DNA of 64,000 bases from positions 48,844 through 112,843 of the forward strand of contig CAWJRN010000027.1 of the NCBI GenBank assembly GCA_963845265.1, given 5' to 3'. The DNA comes from DYRB01 sp963845265 (lineage in GTDB: Bacteria > Pseudomonadota > Gammaproteobacteria > Chromatiales > Chromatiaceae). Positions 36,317 to 47,846 of this stretch are shown piece by piece. The notes under the pieces are model-generated. The model was not told where the DNA came from. It did not search any database and saw nothing but the letters and a program-made list of their open reading frames with translations. Numbering within the stretch: the stretch's first letter is position 1; each line of letters opens with the position of its first letter. A program made the translations under genes and the position numbers.

Positions 36317-36359
36317 CCACTTGACTGGCATCGCCTATGGCGGCGTGATCGAATCGTGA
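34740..36359 (+). CDS. Rieske [2Fe-2S] / glutamate-synthase-like FMN-binding fusion protein, copy A
   Basis: ATG 34740, with AAGAGG at 34726-34731, gives 539 residues. The N-terminal Rieske domain (1-105) has Cys45-Ala-His47 and Cys64-Gly-Leu-His67 as cluster ligands. After a linker (about 106-170) comes the GltB-like FMN barrel: LFVSDMSFGALSEEAKVALA, GEGGMLPDEQ, GQGAKTGTGGHLPGNK, IGVKLSAQH, LDGRGGGTGAAP. The motif C-x5-C-x4-C in CLGMRACHTNNCPVGIATQ matches the 3Fe-4S ligands of glutamate synthase. No amidotransferase domain exists, so it is not a glutamate synthase; an oxidoreductase passing electrons from Rieske centre to FMN is likely, substrate unknown. It ends GGVIES, unlike copy B. Confidence 0.88.
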   Translation: MRKTTVAQWSDLKPLEPAYALVAGVDLVVVRWQEGDQVSVLYGRCAHRGALMSDGRIEGGNIVCGLHDWDYSYRTGISSYNPAERLHRFNAWLEDGEVRVDANEIDAWALDNPQPYDRDAYQGLYKDHHGGPEEPHYQYIQHLAEHGLSKVGHHGRVSAMGVPRDQLPRWEDIQILTAQLYRVPLLDEHPVGTEVVIGPNAARPLRLETPLFVSDMSFGALSEEAKVALAMGAELAGTGICSGEGGMLPDEQASNSRYLYELASARFGYSMDKVQRCQAFHFKCGQGAKTGTGGHLPGNKVKGRIAEVRGLPEGESAISPPRFPDWDGTDDYRRFAAEVREATGGIPIGVKLSAQHIERDIEAALRIGVDYIILDGRGGGTGAAPLIFRDNISVPTIPALARARRYLDTKGRGDVSLVITGGLRLPADFIKAMALGADAVALSNAALQAIGCLGMRACHTNNCPVGIATQRPDLRRRLKIETGAKQLNNFLRASTELMQVMARACGHDHLNEFCLDDLSTFEREMAHLTGIAYGGVIES

Positions 36360-36433
36360 TACTTGCGTGAGCTAGGCGGGATTTCCGTGGGTTGAAATTG
36401 GAACCGCACACCAATCAACCCCAGGAGATCCTC

Positions 36434-37174
36434 ATGATGAAGTCGATTATCAGCGCGGCCGCCTTGTCATTGTCCCTCGGATTGTCAGCGGCCGTTTCGG
36501 CCGGTGATCGTTGGGGCAGTGATCGTTTGGTCGATGTCGTGATCACCAACCTGACCCATGCCACCTACTTCACGCCGTTACTCATTGCAGCGCACGAGTC
36601 GGACTTCCACCTGTTCCAGGTCGGGACCCCAGCATCAGAACATCTCCAGGCCATGGCCGAGGGCGGCTCCTTGACCGGCCTGATCGAAGACGTGACCGCT
36701 GCGGGCGCTGACTACGTCCCAGACCCGGCGGCCGGATTGCTCGCCCCGGGGGCCTCTGCGACGGCGACGCTGGAGACCGGCAAGAAAGCCCGCAATCTAT
36801 CGCTGACCGCCATGTTACTGCCGACCAACGACGGCTTTGTGGGCCTGGATGGCGAGCCGATTCCCAAGCAATCGGGCGTGTACACTTTCTATCTCTATGG
36901 CTATGACGCTGGCACGGAAGCCAACGACGAGCGGATCACCGGAGGGGGCGCGCCCGGGGTGCCGGGAATACCCGCCGATCCGGGTGGCAACGCGGGCATT
37001 GGCGGCACCGGTGTCTCTGGGACGGATTACAATCCCACCGTGCACATCCACCGCGGTGTGTTGGGGGATCTGGACCCAACGGGTGGTCCCAGCGATCTCG
37101 ACGCCGGCGTGCATCATTGGCTCAACCCCGTGGCCAAGGTGACGGTGACCGTTGGCGGATCGCACCGCGATTGA
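36434..37174 (+). CDS. Secreted spondin_N-domain protein
   Basis: ATG 36434 follows AGGAG (36423-36427); the 246-residue protein has a signal peptide to about residue 24 (SAAVSAGD). The domain shows VDVVITNLTHATYFTPLLIA, HESDFHLFQVGTPASEHLQA, AEGGSLTGLIEDV, LLAPGASATATLETG, LSLTAMLLPTNDGFVGLDGE and YGYDAGTEANDE. This is the spondin N-terminal fold (C2-like) found in bacterial secreted proteins. A Gly/Pro-rich loop (GGGAPGVPGIPADPGGNAG) follows, then VHIHRGVLGD. It precedes a two-component pair by 99 bp. Role unknown; extracellular or periplasmic. Confidence 0.85.
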   Translation: MMKSIISAAALSLSLGLSAAVSAGDRWGSDRLVDVVITNLTHATYFTPLLIAAHESDFHLFQVGTPASEHLQAMAEGGSLTGLIEDVTAAGADYVPDPAAGLLAPGASATATLETGKKARNLSLTAMLLPTNDGFVGLDGEPIPKQSGVYTFYLYGYDAGTEANDERITGGGAPGVPGIPADPGGNAGIGGTGVSGTDYNPTVHIHRGVLGDLDPTGGPSDLDAGVHHWLNPVAKVTVTVGGSHRD

Positions 37175-37273
37175 GGCCGCCGCGCAACAGGGCGGACTCG
37201 AATCAGATCCGGCGCGGGTCCGGTCAGACCGGCCGGGCCTGCGCCAGTGGTTCGCAATCAACATGCGGGCACT

Positions 37274-37984
37274 ATGAAATACAACGCGCTCATCGTCGAA
37301 GACAGCTTCGACATCGCCCGCCTGGTGCGGATGCATCTCAAGGACATCGGGTGTCACGCCGATATCGCGGGCAACGGAGAGGAAGGCGTCCGCCGCTTCC
37401 GCAGCCGGTCGTATGATCTGGTCATCCTCGACCTCATGCTACCTGGCATGGACGGACTGAGCGTCTGCCGCGCGTTACGGGCTGGACCGGGCTATGTCCC
37501 GATCCTGATGCTCACCGCCAAGTCCTCCGAGCTGGACCGGGTGTTGGGACTGGAGATAGGCGCGGACGACTATCTCTCCAAACCCTTCAGCATCCCGGAA
37601 CTCCTGGCACGGGTGAAGGCCCTCTTCCGGCGCACGGAAGCCCTCAAGGAGCGTGCCTCCGGCACTTGTGCGGACGAGACCCTTCGACGGGGCGAGCTGA
37701 CCATCGAGGTTGGCAAGCGGAGGGCCACCCTTGGCGGGCAGGAGGTCGCGCTGACCGCTCGAGAGTTCGACCTCCTGCTGCACTTCGCACGGCATCCCGG
37801 GCGGGTGTTCACCCGCATCCAGCTCCTCGAGCAGGTCTGGGGATACAGCCACGATGGCTATGAGCACACGGTCAACTCGCACATCAATCGCCTGCGGGCC
37901 AAGATCGAGTCTGACCCAGCCAAGCCACGCTACGTCATGACCGTGTGGGGCGTCGGATACAAGTTCGCGGATGGGGAGCCTTAG
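37274..37984 (+). CDS. Response regulator, OmpR/PhoB type
   Basis: MKYNALIVEDSFDIARLVRM starts at ATG 37274 and the product is 236 residues. Asp53 in VILDLMLPG is the phosphoacceptor and LSKPFSIPELL carries the conserved Lys near 104. The winged-helix domain (about 130-235) has VALTAREFDLLLHFARHPGR, HTVNSHINRLRAKIE and the closing VWGVGYKFADGE. The kinase starts 3 bp after the stop. With the spondin_N gene upstream this looks like one transcription unit. Confidence 0.93.
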   Translation: MKYNALIVEDSFDIARLVRMHLKDIGCHADIAGNGEEGVRRFRSRSYDLVILDLMLPGMDGLSVCRALRAGPGYVPILMLTAKSSELDRVLGLEIGADDYLSKPFSIPELLARVKALFRRTEALKERASGTCADETLRRGELTIEVGKRRATLGGQEVALTAREFDLLLHFARHPGRVFTRIQLLEQVWGYSHDGYEHTVNSHINRLRAKIESDPAKPRYVMTVWGVGYKFADGEP

Positions 37985-37987
37985 GAC

Positions 37988-39476
37988 GTGATCCACACCC
38001 TCTACGCGCGGCTTTCGCTGGCCCTTGCCGCACTCTTCGTCATGGTCGGCATCCTGTTTGCCGTACTCACCGTCTCAGCCACCCGGCATTATCTCCAGGA
38101 GGTGAATCAGCGGTTCAATCGGAATCTGGCCGAGAACCTGGTGGCGGACCGCAACCTGGTCCAGCAAGGGCCGGCTCGACCAGGCCGCCCTGGAGGAGAC
38201 GTTTCACTACTACATGCTCATCAATCCCAGCATCGAGATCTACCTGCTCGATGGCGCCGGGACCATCCTGGCCTATTCCGCCGACCCGGGTAAGGTGAAG
38301 CGCCGCAGCGTCTCTCTGGAGCCGATCCAGCGCTTCCTCACTGGCGATCTCACCTTCCCGCTGTTGGGGGATGACCCCCGCAGCCACGACCGGCGCAAGG
38401 CCTTTTCGGTGACGCCCGTACCCGCCTCCGAGGCAGCCAATGGCTACCTTTACGTGATCCTGAGGGGGGAGCAGTTCGACAACCTGGACGCCCTGATCCA
38501 ACAAAGCTACTTCCTACGTCTGACCGGCGGGGCGGTCACCGTCAGCCTGGTGTTGGGTTTGGTGCTGGGGCTTGTGCTCTTTCGGCTGCTGACGCGCCGC
38601 ATCGAGGCACTGGGCCGCACCATGGACCTCTTTCGCGAGAGCGACTTCACCACGCTCGTGCAGTTCCCCTCCGGAAAGAACGCTCGCCCTGAAGATGAGA
38701 TCGACCGCCTCGGTCGCACCTTCGAGGCCATGGCGCACCGCATTACGGACCAGATCCAGGCGCTGACAGAGAAGGACAACCTGCGCCGCCAGCTCGTCGC
38801 CCAAGTCTCGCACGACCTGCGCACCCCGCTGGCCTCTTTGCACGGTTACCTGGAGACCTTGCGGATGAAGGACGGCAGCCTACCTGGCGCCACGCGGGTC
38901 GAGTATCTGGAGGTCGCCCTGCGCCACAGCCTGCGGCTCCGCCGCCTGGTCGAAGACCTCTTCGAACTGGCCAAGCTCGACGCCTGTGACGTGCGCCCGT
39001 CCATTGAGCCCGTATCCGTGGGCGACCTGGCGCAGGACGTGGTGCAGAAGTTTCACCTGGCCGCCGAGCGCAAAGGCGTCCGCCTCGAGTTGCATGGTGC
39101 TCCGGATCTACCCCTGGTCAAGGCGGATATCGGGCTCATCGAGCGGGTGCTGGAGAATCTGATCGACAATGCCATCGAGCACACGCCGGCGTCCAGCGGA
39201 ATCCGTGTCAGTACCCGAATGCAAGGCCAGACCGTCAGCGTCCAGGTCAAAGACACGGGCCACGGAATCCCTGCGCAAGACCTGCCACGTATCTTCGACC
39301 GCTTCTTTCAGGCCGCAAACAGCGGTGGCGATGGCCAGCACGCGGGCCTGGGCCTGGCCATCACAAAGCGAATCTTGGATCTGCACGGCAGCAAGGTCCA
39401 GGTCGTCAGCCAAGTGGGCGCTGGCACCGCCTTCACCTTCTCCTTGCCGATCTGGGCACCACCGGACCAAGCTTAG
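37988..39476 (+). pseudogene. Sensor histidine kinase (HAMP-HisKA-HATPase), one-base frameshift in the sensor domain
   Basis: With one correction the gene encodes about 495 residues. GTG 37988 opens MIHTLYARLSLALAALFVMV, a transmembrane helix. The frame breaks at 38171-38172: NLVQQG should continue R-L-D-Q-A-A-L-E-E-T-F-H-Y, but an extra C diverts it. The remainder is intact: second transmembrane helix (about 180-203), HAMP, the phosphoacceptor box QVSHDLRTPLASLHGYL, LENLIDNAIEHTP, DTGHGIPAQDL and a GLGLAITKRIL G2 box. It would phosphorylate the regulator just upstream. Whether the lesion is real or an assembly error is undecided. Confidence 0.88.
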
Positions 39477-40002
39477 GAACGGTTCAAAAACAACGTGGAC
39501 ACGTAGGTGCGGCCGGGGCACGAGGCCCAACATGGTGAGCCTTGGTCTGGCCTTGATCGTAGGGCCTCGCAAGCTCTGCCACCACCCACCGCGTCTGTTA
39601 CTTTTCCTTGCTAACCAGTACTCCTTCCTCGCAGTCAAGCGGGAAGACCTGACCGTATGCCGTAACAGGCTGATTAGCTGGCTGGTTTGAGTCCCGCCGA
39701 AGGAGTTGCTCGTACACCTTCGCTGTGCTCTGGCGCGGCGTTCGGGTAACCGGAGGTCGTGAGTTCCACGGGTGCAAAAACCGCAGGCCGCAGCTCAAGC
39801 GAATCTAGATGTAGCCTCGTCACTTTGTCGAAGACGCCGACCCTGTGGTCAAAAAGGGAAGGCCGCTGGCGGTGGGAAGAGACAACATGGAGGGCCAAGT
39901 CTCACATCGCCCATCATCTGCAATGTGAGACCTGGCCCTGTTTTCTCCTCTCCCCTTGGGCGGCCCTTGTCATTGGCGACATCGGGATTCGAGCGATATC
40001 CG
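39477..40002. other. Intergenic region, 526 bp
   Basis: Between convergent kinase and GGDEF-EAL genes. No gene is recognised. It contains a long hairpin repeat at 39891-39939 that recurs at 47716-47764. Confidence 0.5.
39891..39939. repeat. Long-stem hairpin repeat, copy 1
   Basis: A 17-bp arm (39891-39907, AGGGCCAAGTCTCACAT) pairs with 39923-39939 with a single mismatch, around the loop CGCCCATCATCTGCA. The same arms and nearly the same loop occur at 47716-47764. Confidence 0.8.
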
Positions 40003-42604
40003 TTAGCCAGGAGACTCCAATTGGGCGTCGTCGACCGCCACGCCTGGTAATTGCTTGTGACCCCGTTGTTGATGTTGTTCCAGTGGGGGCGGTCCGCGGC
40101 GAACAAGTTGCGCGGAGATCTGCTCAGGGGGCACGGGACGGCCGAGCAGGAAGCCCTGCATGGTGTCACAGTCTTTGGACGTCAAATAGCGCGACTGGTC
40201 TTGGGTCTCCACACCCTCGGCCACGACGGTCAAGTTCAAGGCGTGCGCCATGGCGATGATTGCCGAGATAATGGGCGTGTCATCGATTCCTTTTCCGATC
40301 TCGCCGGTGAAGCCGCGGTCGATCTTGAGGGTGTCGATGGGGAAATGCCGTAGATAGCTGAGCGACGAGTAGCCAGTCCCAAAGTCGTCGATGGAAATAC
40401 TCACCCCCAGGGCATGGATCTCCCGGAGGGTTTTTACGCCGCGTTCCAGGGCCGAATTGATGGAGGTCTCCGTGAGTTCGATCTCGAGGTATCTTGGGTC
40501 GAGCTTGGATTCGCGCAGGGCCTTGGCGATGACGTCCGGGAAGTCCTGGCGCGCCACCTGTATACCCGATGCGTTGACCGACACAGGCACAACGTCTAGC
40601 CCAGCCTCCTGCCAGGCCTTGGTTTGGCGGCAGGCTTCCTGCAAAACCCATTCCCCGATTGCCGTGATGATGCCCGTTTCTTCGGCGATGGGTATGAATG
40701 CGTCGGGCTGCACCATCCCGATCTCTGGGTCTCGCCAGCGGATCAAGGCTTCGACCCCGACGATAAGCATGCTGCGCACGTCGAACTTTGGCTGATAGTG
40801 GAGAAGGAACTGATCCTGCTCCAGGGCCTTGCGCAGCTTGTTCGCCATTGTGAGGCGGTGCAAGGACGCCGTGTTCATCTTGTCCGAAAAGTACTGGTAA
40901 TTGTTCTTTCCCTGTTGCTTGGCGTGGTACATGGCGATATCGGCGTGTTTGATCAGCGTGTCCACGTCATCGCCGTCCGCGGGGGATGTGGTGATGCCAA
41001 TGCTGGCACTCACGTAGACATCGTTGTCTCCGATCGGGATCGGCCTGGCTAGCGAAGTCAGGATGCGGTGCGCCACCGCCGCGGCCTCGTAGGGATCCTT
41101 GAGGTCGGTGAGCATGACGATGAACTCGTCCCCACCCAGGCGCGCCACCACGCCTTCCGCCTCAATGGCGTCCAGCCTAGCGATGTAGTCGGCTTCACGC
41201 AGGCATTGCTCCAAGCGCTCGGCAACGACCTGCAGCAACGCGTCCCCCACCTGATGGCCCAGCGTGTCGTTCACGTTCTTGAAATTGTCGAGGTCGAGGA
41301 ACAGCAGCACCAGCAGTTGATGCCGGCGCCGCGCGTCGGCCAGGGCATGGTTCAGGTATTCCCCGAACATCATGCGGTTGGGAAGCCCTGTCAGAGGGTC
41401 GTGGTAGGCCAGGTAACGAACCCGCTCATCCGAGACCCGCAGATTCTCGCTCATGTCGTCGAACATGTTTGCCAGTTCGCCGATCTCGTCCCGGCGCCTC
41501 GACCGAACCTTGGCGCCCAGGTTGCCGCGCCCGACCTCTCGGAACGCCTCGCCGAGCCGCTGAACCGGCGTCACCAGCAGGCGATCCAGGGTTAAAAAGA
41601 GCAGGATCGTGGCGATCAGAACGGCTGCCAGTACGACCCCTGCAACCAGGGCGCCTAGCTTGCGTCCGGCGTACCGCAGCTCGGCATTCGGCAGTCCGGC
41701 GAACAGATACAGGTTGCCTTCCAGGCGCTTCCCGAGAAACAGGAACAGGTGGTCCGAAAACTCGGCGCGCAGCGGGCCGCCGGTCTCTGCGTGACGAGCA
41801 CAGATCGCCAAACAGCGACGCCGGTAACGGCTCGTGATCACCGATGTCGGTGTCCTCGGACTGGTGGGTCGGTGGCCCGTTGGCCACGTGGAGCGGCGCA
41901 TTGGCCTCCGGGCGGTCGGCATGTATCAGCACCTTGCCCTCGGCGTCGGTCAGCATGAGGAAACCCTGCCCACCGATGACGTTGTTCAGAAGCAGGCGGG
42001 CGAGGAACTCGAGATCGACGGTCACTACAAGATAGCCACGAAGCTTGGCGGGTACGCCCATAGCCTCGCTGGTCCTGTCCTGCAGCCGCATCCGCTTCGA
42101 CACGACAAGTGCGGGATCGCCCGTGTCCGGGTCGCGCACAAAGGCGCTGTAAATGTCGTCGGGGGCGGCCCGCGCTGCCTGAAACCAGGCGCTGACGCCC
42201 TCCTCCTCGGTGGCGTTGGGCAGGGGTTCGCGCGTCCAGCGCAGGTCTTCATAGCCGTCCGGCCCCAAAATCCGTATTTCGTAATAGTCCGGGTAGGCCT
42301 CCTGGTAGCCGATGAGCTGACGCAACAGTGGCGATTGCAGCACCTGGTAGCGCTCCTCCTCGTCTTCGGCGAGCAGGTACTGGCGGACCAAATTTTGGGT
42401 GGACAGCAATTGCACGTTGGCCCGCGTCGTCGCCAGAACCGACTGCGTCTGGCTGGCGATCAGATCCAGGAGCGTGGCCATCTGATCCAGGGTCTTGCGC
42501 TCCGATGTCTGTTGCAGCTGCACGTAGGCTGCCGCGCCCACGCCGAGCAGGGGAATCACGACGAGCGGGACGAGGAGAATGAGCAGCTTGGCTCGGAGAT
42601 TCAA
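40003..42604 (-). pseudogene. MbaA-like membrane GGDEF-EAL c-di-GMP enzyme with a one-base frameshift
   Basis: With one correction the gene gives about 866 residues from a TTG start at 42604. The order is a transmembrane helix (about 5-28), a periplasmic dCache-like sensor (about 30-310), a second helix, HAMP, GGDEF (RLGGDEFIVML) and EAL (VEALIRWRDP, then VSVNAS, ELTETS, DDFGTGYSSL, LKIDRGF, VAEGVET). Both catalytic motifs are intact. The frame breaks at 41808-41809 in the sensor, where an extra base splits it into two overlapping pieces. Its start lies 11 bp after the PotD-like stop. This order and architecture match MbaA, the Vibrio enzyme controlled by the polyamine-binding protein NspS. 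Confidence 0.88.
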
Positions 42605-42614
42605 GCGTGCGACC

Positions 42615-43694
42615 TCATTGCAGCAGGCGCGCGAAGATGCCGTTGATCCGCCGGATGGACTTTGCAGGCAAGTGCGAATACACCTCCGAACGTTGAAGGG
42701 TCGCTGCGTCAGGGTATATCACCGGGTCCTCGAGGAATTCCCGGGGGAGCAGGGCCTCGGCGGCCTTGTTGGGGGTGGCGAAGTAGACGAATTGGGCGAG
42801 CCGTGCGGCGATCTCGGGCTCATTGAGGAAGTCGATGAATTGGTAGGCCAGATCCTTCTTCGTCGATGCTTGGCCGACCGCCAGGTAGTCAACCCAGATA
42901 TTGCCCCCTTCCTTGGGGAGCACGTAGGTGATTTCGGGATGATGTTCCTGAACCATGAGGACATCGCCGTTGAACATCATGGCGGCGTAGACCTCTCCGG
43001 TCACCAGTGAGGATTCTGCGTTCAGAGCCGGATAGAAATAGTCCTTCACGTAGGGCTTCTGCTCGAGCACCAGCGCCTCGGCGGCCGCGAGCTCACTACT
43101 GTCCGTACTGTTTGCAGAGAACCCGAGGGCCTTGAGGGCCATGCCGACGACGTCGCGCGAGTACTTGTTCATGAAGATCTTCCCGCGCAGGTACTCGTCG
43201 GGCCGATAGAGCTGCATCCAGCTGTCGATCTCGCCTTGCACCAGGTCCTTGCGATAGCCGATCCCGGTGGTACCCCAGAAGAAAGGCACGGCGTAACCCC
43301 GCGACTCCGGGAAGGTGTCGAGCCAGCGGTCGTCGATATGCTTGAGGTTGGGCACCTCGGCAGCTCCCAGCGGGGCCAGCCATCCGCGCTTCTCGTAGGG
43401 GCGCAGGGTGATGCCGCTGGCCAGGATAACGTCGTAGCCCTTTCCGTCGGTCTCTAACAGCATGTCGTCGCGGGTTTCGTCAGACTCGAAGTAGACCTCG
43501 GTCACCTTGACGTGGAATCGCTTCTCGAACTCCTTGAGCAGACCCGGATCCATGTACTCCGACCAGTTCAGGAATATCAGCTCTTTCTTCGGAGTCTCAG
43601 TAGGCGAATCCGCCGCGGCGACCGCGAAGGCGGCGGCAAACAGGATTGTGCAGACAATCGCTGGAAATTCCCCACGGCGGCGGGATCGGAACAT
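42615..43694 (-). CDS. PotD/NspS-like periplasmic polyamine-binding protein
   Basis: The 359-residue protein has a signal peptide (about 1-28). Its fold is the spermidine/putrescine-binding type: ELIFLNWSEYMDPGLLKEFE, YFESDETRDDMLLETDGKGY, DVILASGITLRPYEKRGWLA, PFFWGTTGIGYRKDLV, AMMFNGDVLMVQEHHPEITY, LPKEGGNIWVDYLAVG. Trp and Asp/Glu residues of these segments are those that cage polyamines in PotD. No ABC transporter genes accompany it; instead the GGDEF-EAL gene follows directly, as for nspS-mbaA. A sensory role is therefore more likely than uptake. Confidence 0.85.
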   Translation of the reverse strand: MFRSRRRGEFPAIVCTILFAAAFAVAAADSPTETPKKELIFLNWSEYMDPGLLKEFEKRFHVKVTEVYFESDETRDDMLLETDGKGYDVILASGITLRPYEKRGWLAPLGAAEVPNLKHIDDRWLDTFPESRGYAVPFFWGTTGIGYRKDLVQGEIDSWMQLYRPDEYLRGKIFMNKYSRDVVGMALKALGFSANSTDSSELAAAEALVLEQKPYVKDYFYPALNAESSLVTGEVYAAMMFNGDVLMVQEHHPEITYVLPKEGGNIWVDYLAVGQASTKKDLAYQFIDFLNEPEIAARLAQFVYFATPNKAAEALLPREFLEDPVIYPDAATLQRSEVYSHLPAKSIRRINGIFARLLQ

Positions 43695-44618
43695 TTTTAG
43701 GCTCTCTTGCGTTTCAGCGATGGATGGACAGGAAAGTCAACCACTCTTGACCAAAAAGCCCCACCAAGTCTACATGCCTTCAACCTGAAAAAAGGAATTC
43801 GGCCGCAAATCACGCAAATTAGCGCAAATGTATTAGTAGCTTAGGCGAAGCTCCGAGGACGCCCGCAGGGGGACCCGGCCACAGAACCCAAGCCTTTGTT
43901 TATTTGCGTCTTTTTGCGTTTATTTGCGGCTAAACTCCTCTTTTTAGGTTCAAAGCATGGCCTGATAATTCGATATACAAACCGGATTGGACGCGTCGCG
44001 GGGGAGGCTGGGGACAGGTCTTGGTGCGCCAGGAAAGCCTGGTCGCTTGGGAACGTCGGCCGGGAGGTTCGACGTGAAATGGCATATGGAGCCCGGCGCG
44101 TGCCCGGCCCCGCCCGGAAACGGTTGGCCACCCACCGGAAGCGAGTCTTGCGTGGCGTCGGGTAACGGCCGCTGCGAAGCGTAGACCGCGAGCATGCAGG
44201 CCGTGTGATTGAGCCCCGAAATGACCGCATTGCGGGAGCCGACGTTTTCGGACGACGGAAGGCGGCACCGAAGCACCGTATGGGCCTTGTGCGGAGGTCC
44301 CGCCGGGGTCGAAGAGCCGGGCATGTACGCGCCCGGGCTCCCCAGGGGGGTGGTAAAGGCGGGGTGGTAAAGGGTGACCCCTTTCTCCCCTGCGCCGGTC
44401 TCAGCTCAAGGAGCGCCGGCCAGGTCCGCAACCACAAGCGCCAGCCCTGCGACCACCAGCCTAGGTGGGGTCACACAGCCTAGGTGGAGTCAGGTCGACC
44501 ATTGCACGTGCCTCATAGCTGCGGATACGTGGGCGTTGTGAGACCTGGCGCAAGTCTCTTGAGTCTCTGGGAGCGCTCGAGCCGGGCTGAGGCCAGCCAC
44601 GACCCGAGCAGCTTTTCC
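43695..44618. other. Intergenic region, 924 bp, with remnants and an inverted repeat
   Basis: No intact gene is recognised. A pair of imperfect inverted repeats built on GCCGCAAAT / GCGCAAAT lies at about 43802-43830 and 43896-43930. A scrap of a peptidase C-terminus is at 44406-44465. The remaining frames look like GC-rich noise. Confidence 0.5.
44406..44465 (-). pseudogene. Fragment of a peptidase M28-type C-terminus, copy 1
   Basis: The minus strand reads LVVAGLALVVADLAGAP and stop. This equals the end of the longer remnant at 47603-47708. Only about 18 codons survive. Confidence 0.4.
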
Positions 44619-46847
<2,229 letters not shown>

Positions 46848-47291
46848 GGAGTTGTTACCTCTCTTCGGTGGGTTCAACTGTCGGGCGCCCCCCCGCTCTT
46901 GTTTTCGCGCGCCGAACTGGAGCATGCACCTGAACGATGTGGTCTCCACCCGGATCGGCTCTGCCTTGGCAGGGGTTTTACGCCAACGCAAGCTAAACCG
47001 ATTGATACGAAACGATCCATTTGGAAGATCCGATCATCGCGAGAGGGAAGTCCGATCACGGCAGGACATCAGTTCATGCCAGGCCGACGGTTCCCGACCT
47101 TTGGCCATGGGTCTTCCCTCCCGGTGCTGGATTCCTGTGTGCCCCGCAGCACTCGACGGTACCGCTCCGGCCTGCGACCTTTCGATGGTGAGTTGAGACG
47201 TTGGTGGCTGGGGGGCAAGGGCGCCAGATTCTCGGCCGGTGTTCATAGCGTGTTGTAGGCTCTCGGTTCGTCACGAGCCCAACAGGCTCAA
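46848..47291. other. Intergenic region upstream of katG, about 440 bp
   Basis: It should contain the katG promoter. No operator was recognised. Open frames on either strand lack domains. Confidence 0.45.
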
Positions 47292-47380
47292 TTGGAGCCC
47301 CCTGTGCAGACACCAAAACGGACCGCCCTGCTGATCGATTGTGACAACGTCAGTCACGAGGCGATCGAGGCCGTTCAAAG
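47292..47380 (+). pseudogene. 5' fragment of a NYN-domain (PIN-like) gene
   Basis: The bases encode MEPPVQTPKRTALLIDCDN and then VSHEAIEAV, the first strand and helix of a LabA/NYN RNase-like domain, where the Asp in IDCDN is catalytic. The similarity stops after about 29 residues and the reading continues into unrelated sequence. No further NYN sequence is found. Confidence 0.6.
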
Positions 47381-47602
47381 CAGAGATGCTATGAGGCGCT
47401 GGGGACAGGCATTGCAAACAAGCATTTCGCTGGGACCTCGATGCAGAAGGCGAAGAGGCGTTCGCGGATGTTAGCGGCGGTGCCGGTCTTGAGCGCATCG
47501 CCATTTTTGCTGCAGGCGCCCTTGCGCGGGAGCGTGAGGCCTCCCGGGTGCGTTGGAGACGCGTGAAGGCGCCATGCCTGTTGGAGCCACTCCGGCGTCA
47601 GC
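47381..47602. other. Sequence of unknown origin between gene fragments
   Basis: No gene is recognised here. It sits between the NYN fragment and the peptidase fragment, in a stretch that looks assembled from pieces. Confidence 0.4.
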
Positions 47603-47708
47603 TCAAGGAGCGCTGGCCAGGTCCGCAACCACGAGCGCCAGCCCGGCGACAACCCGTGCGGTGCGCTCATAGTCGACCTTGTGGGGGTGTCGCCCTCGGT
47701 ATGGTAGG
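47603..47708 (-). pseudogene. Fragment of a peptidase M28-type C-terminus, copy 2
   Basis: On the minus strand PYHTEGDTP, a one-base break, then KVDYERTARVVAGLALVVAD and LASAP stop. The H-T-x-x-D-T-x-x-K-V-D-Y pattern is the zinc-ligand and C-terminal helix region of M28 aminopeptidases. The upstream part is absent. Copy 1 at 44406 matches its last residues. Confidence 0.5.
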
Positions 47709-47715
47709 ACCGTGG

Positions 47716-47764
47716 AGGGCCAGGTCTCACATCGCCCATCATGTGCAATGTGAGACCTGGCCCT
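47716..47764. repeat. Long-stem hairpin repeat, copy 2
   Basis: AGGGCCAGGTCTCACAT (47716-47732) and its exact complement at 47748-47764 form a perfect 17-bp stem with loop CGCCCATCATGTGCA. The arms and loop match copy 1 at 39891-39939 with two differences. Confidence 0.85.
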
Positions 47765-47846
47765 ATGTTCTCCACTATTTTCTCGCGAACGCTGGAAGAG
47801 CGGAGTGTAATGCGGCGGACCACGGCCTGTCAGGGCGTGTAGCGGA

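Noticed and set aside
34740..36359. Annotation as glutamate synthase large subunit
   Set aside because: It lacks the amidotransferase domain and carries a Rieske domain; only the FMN/3Fe-4S part is shared.
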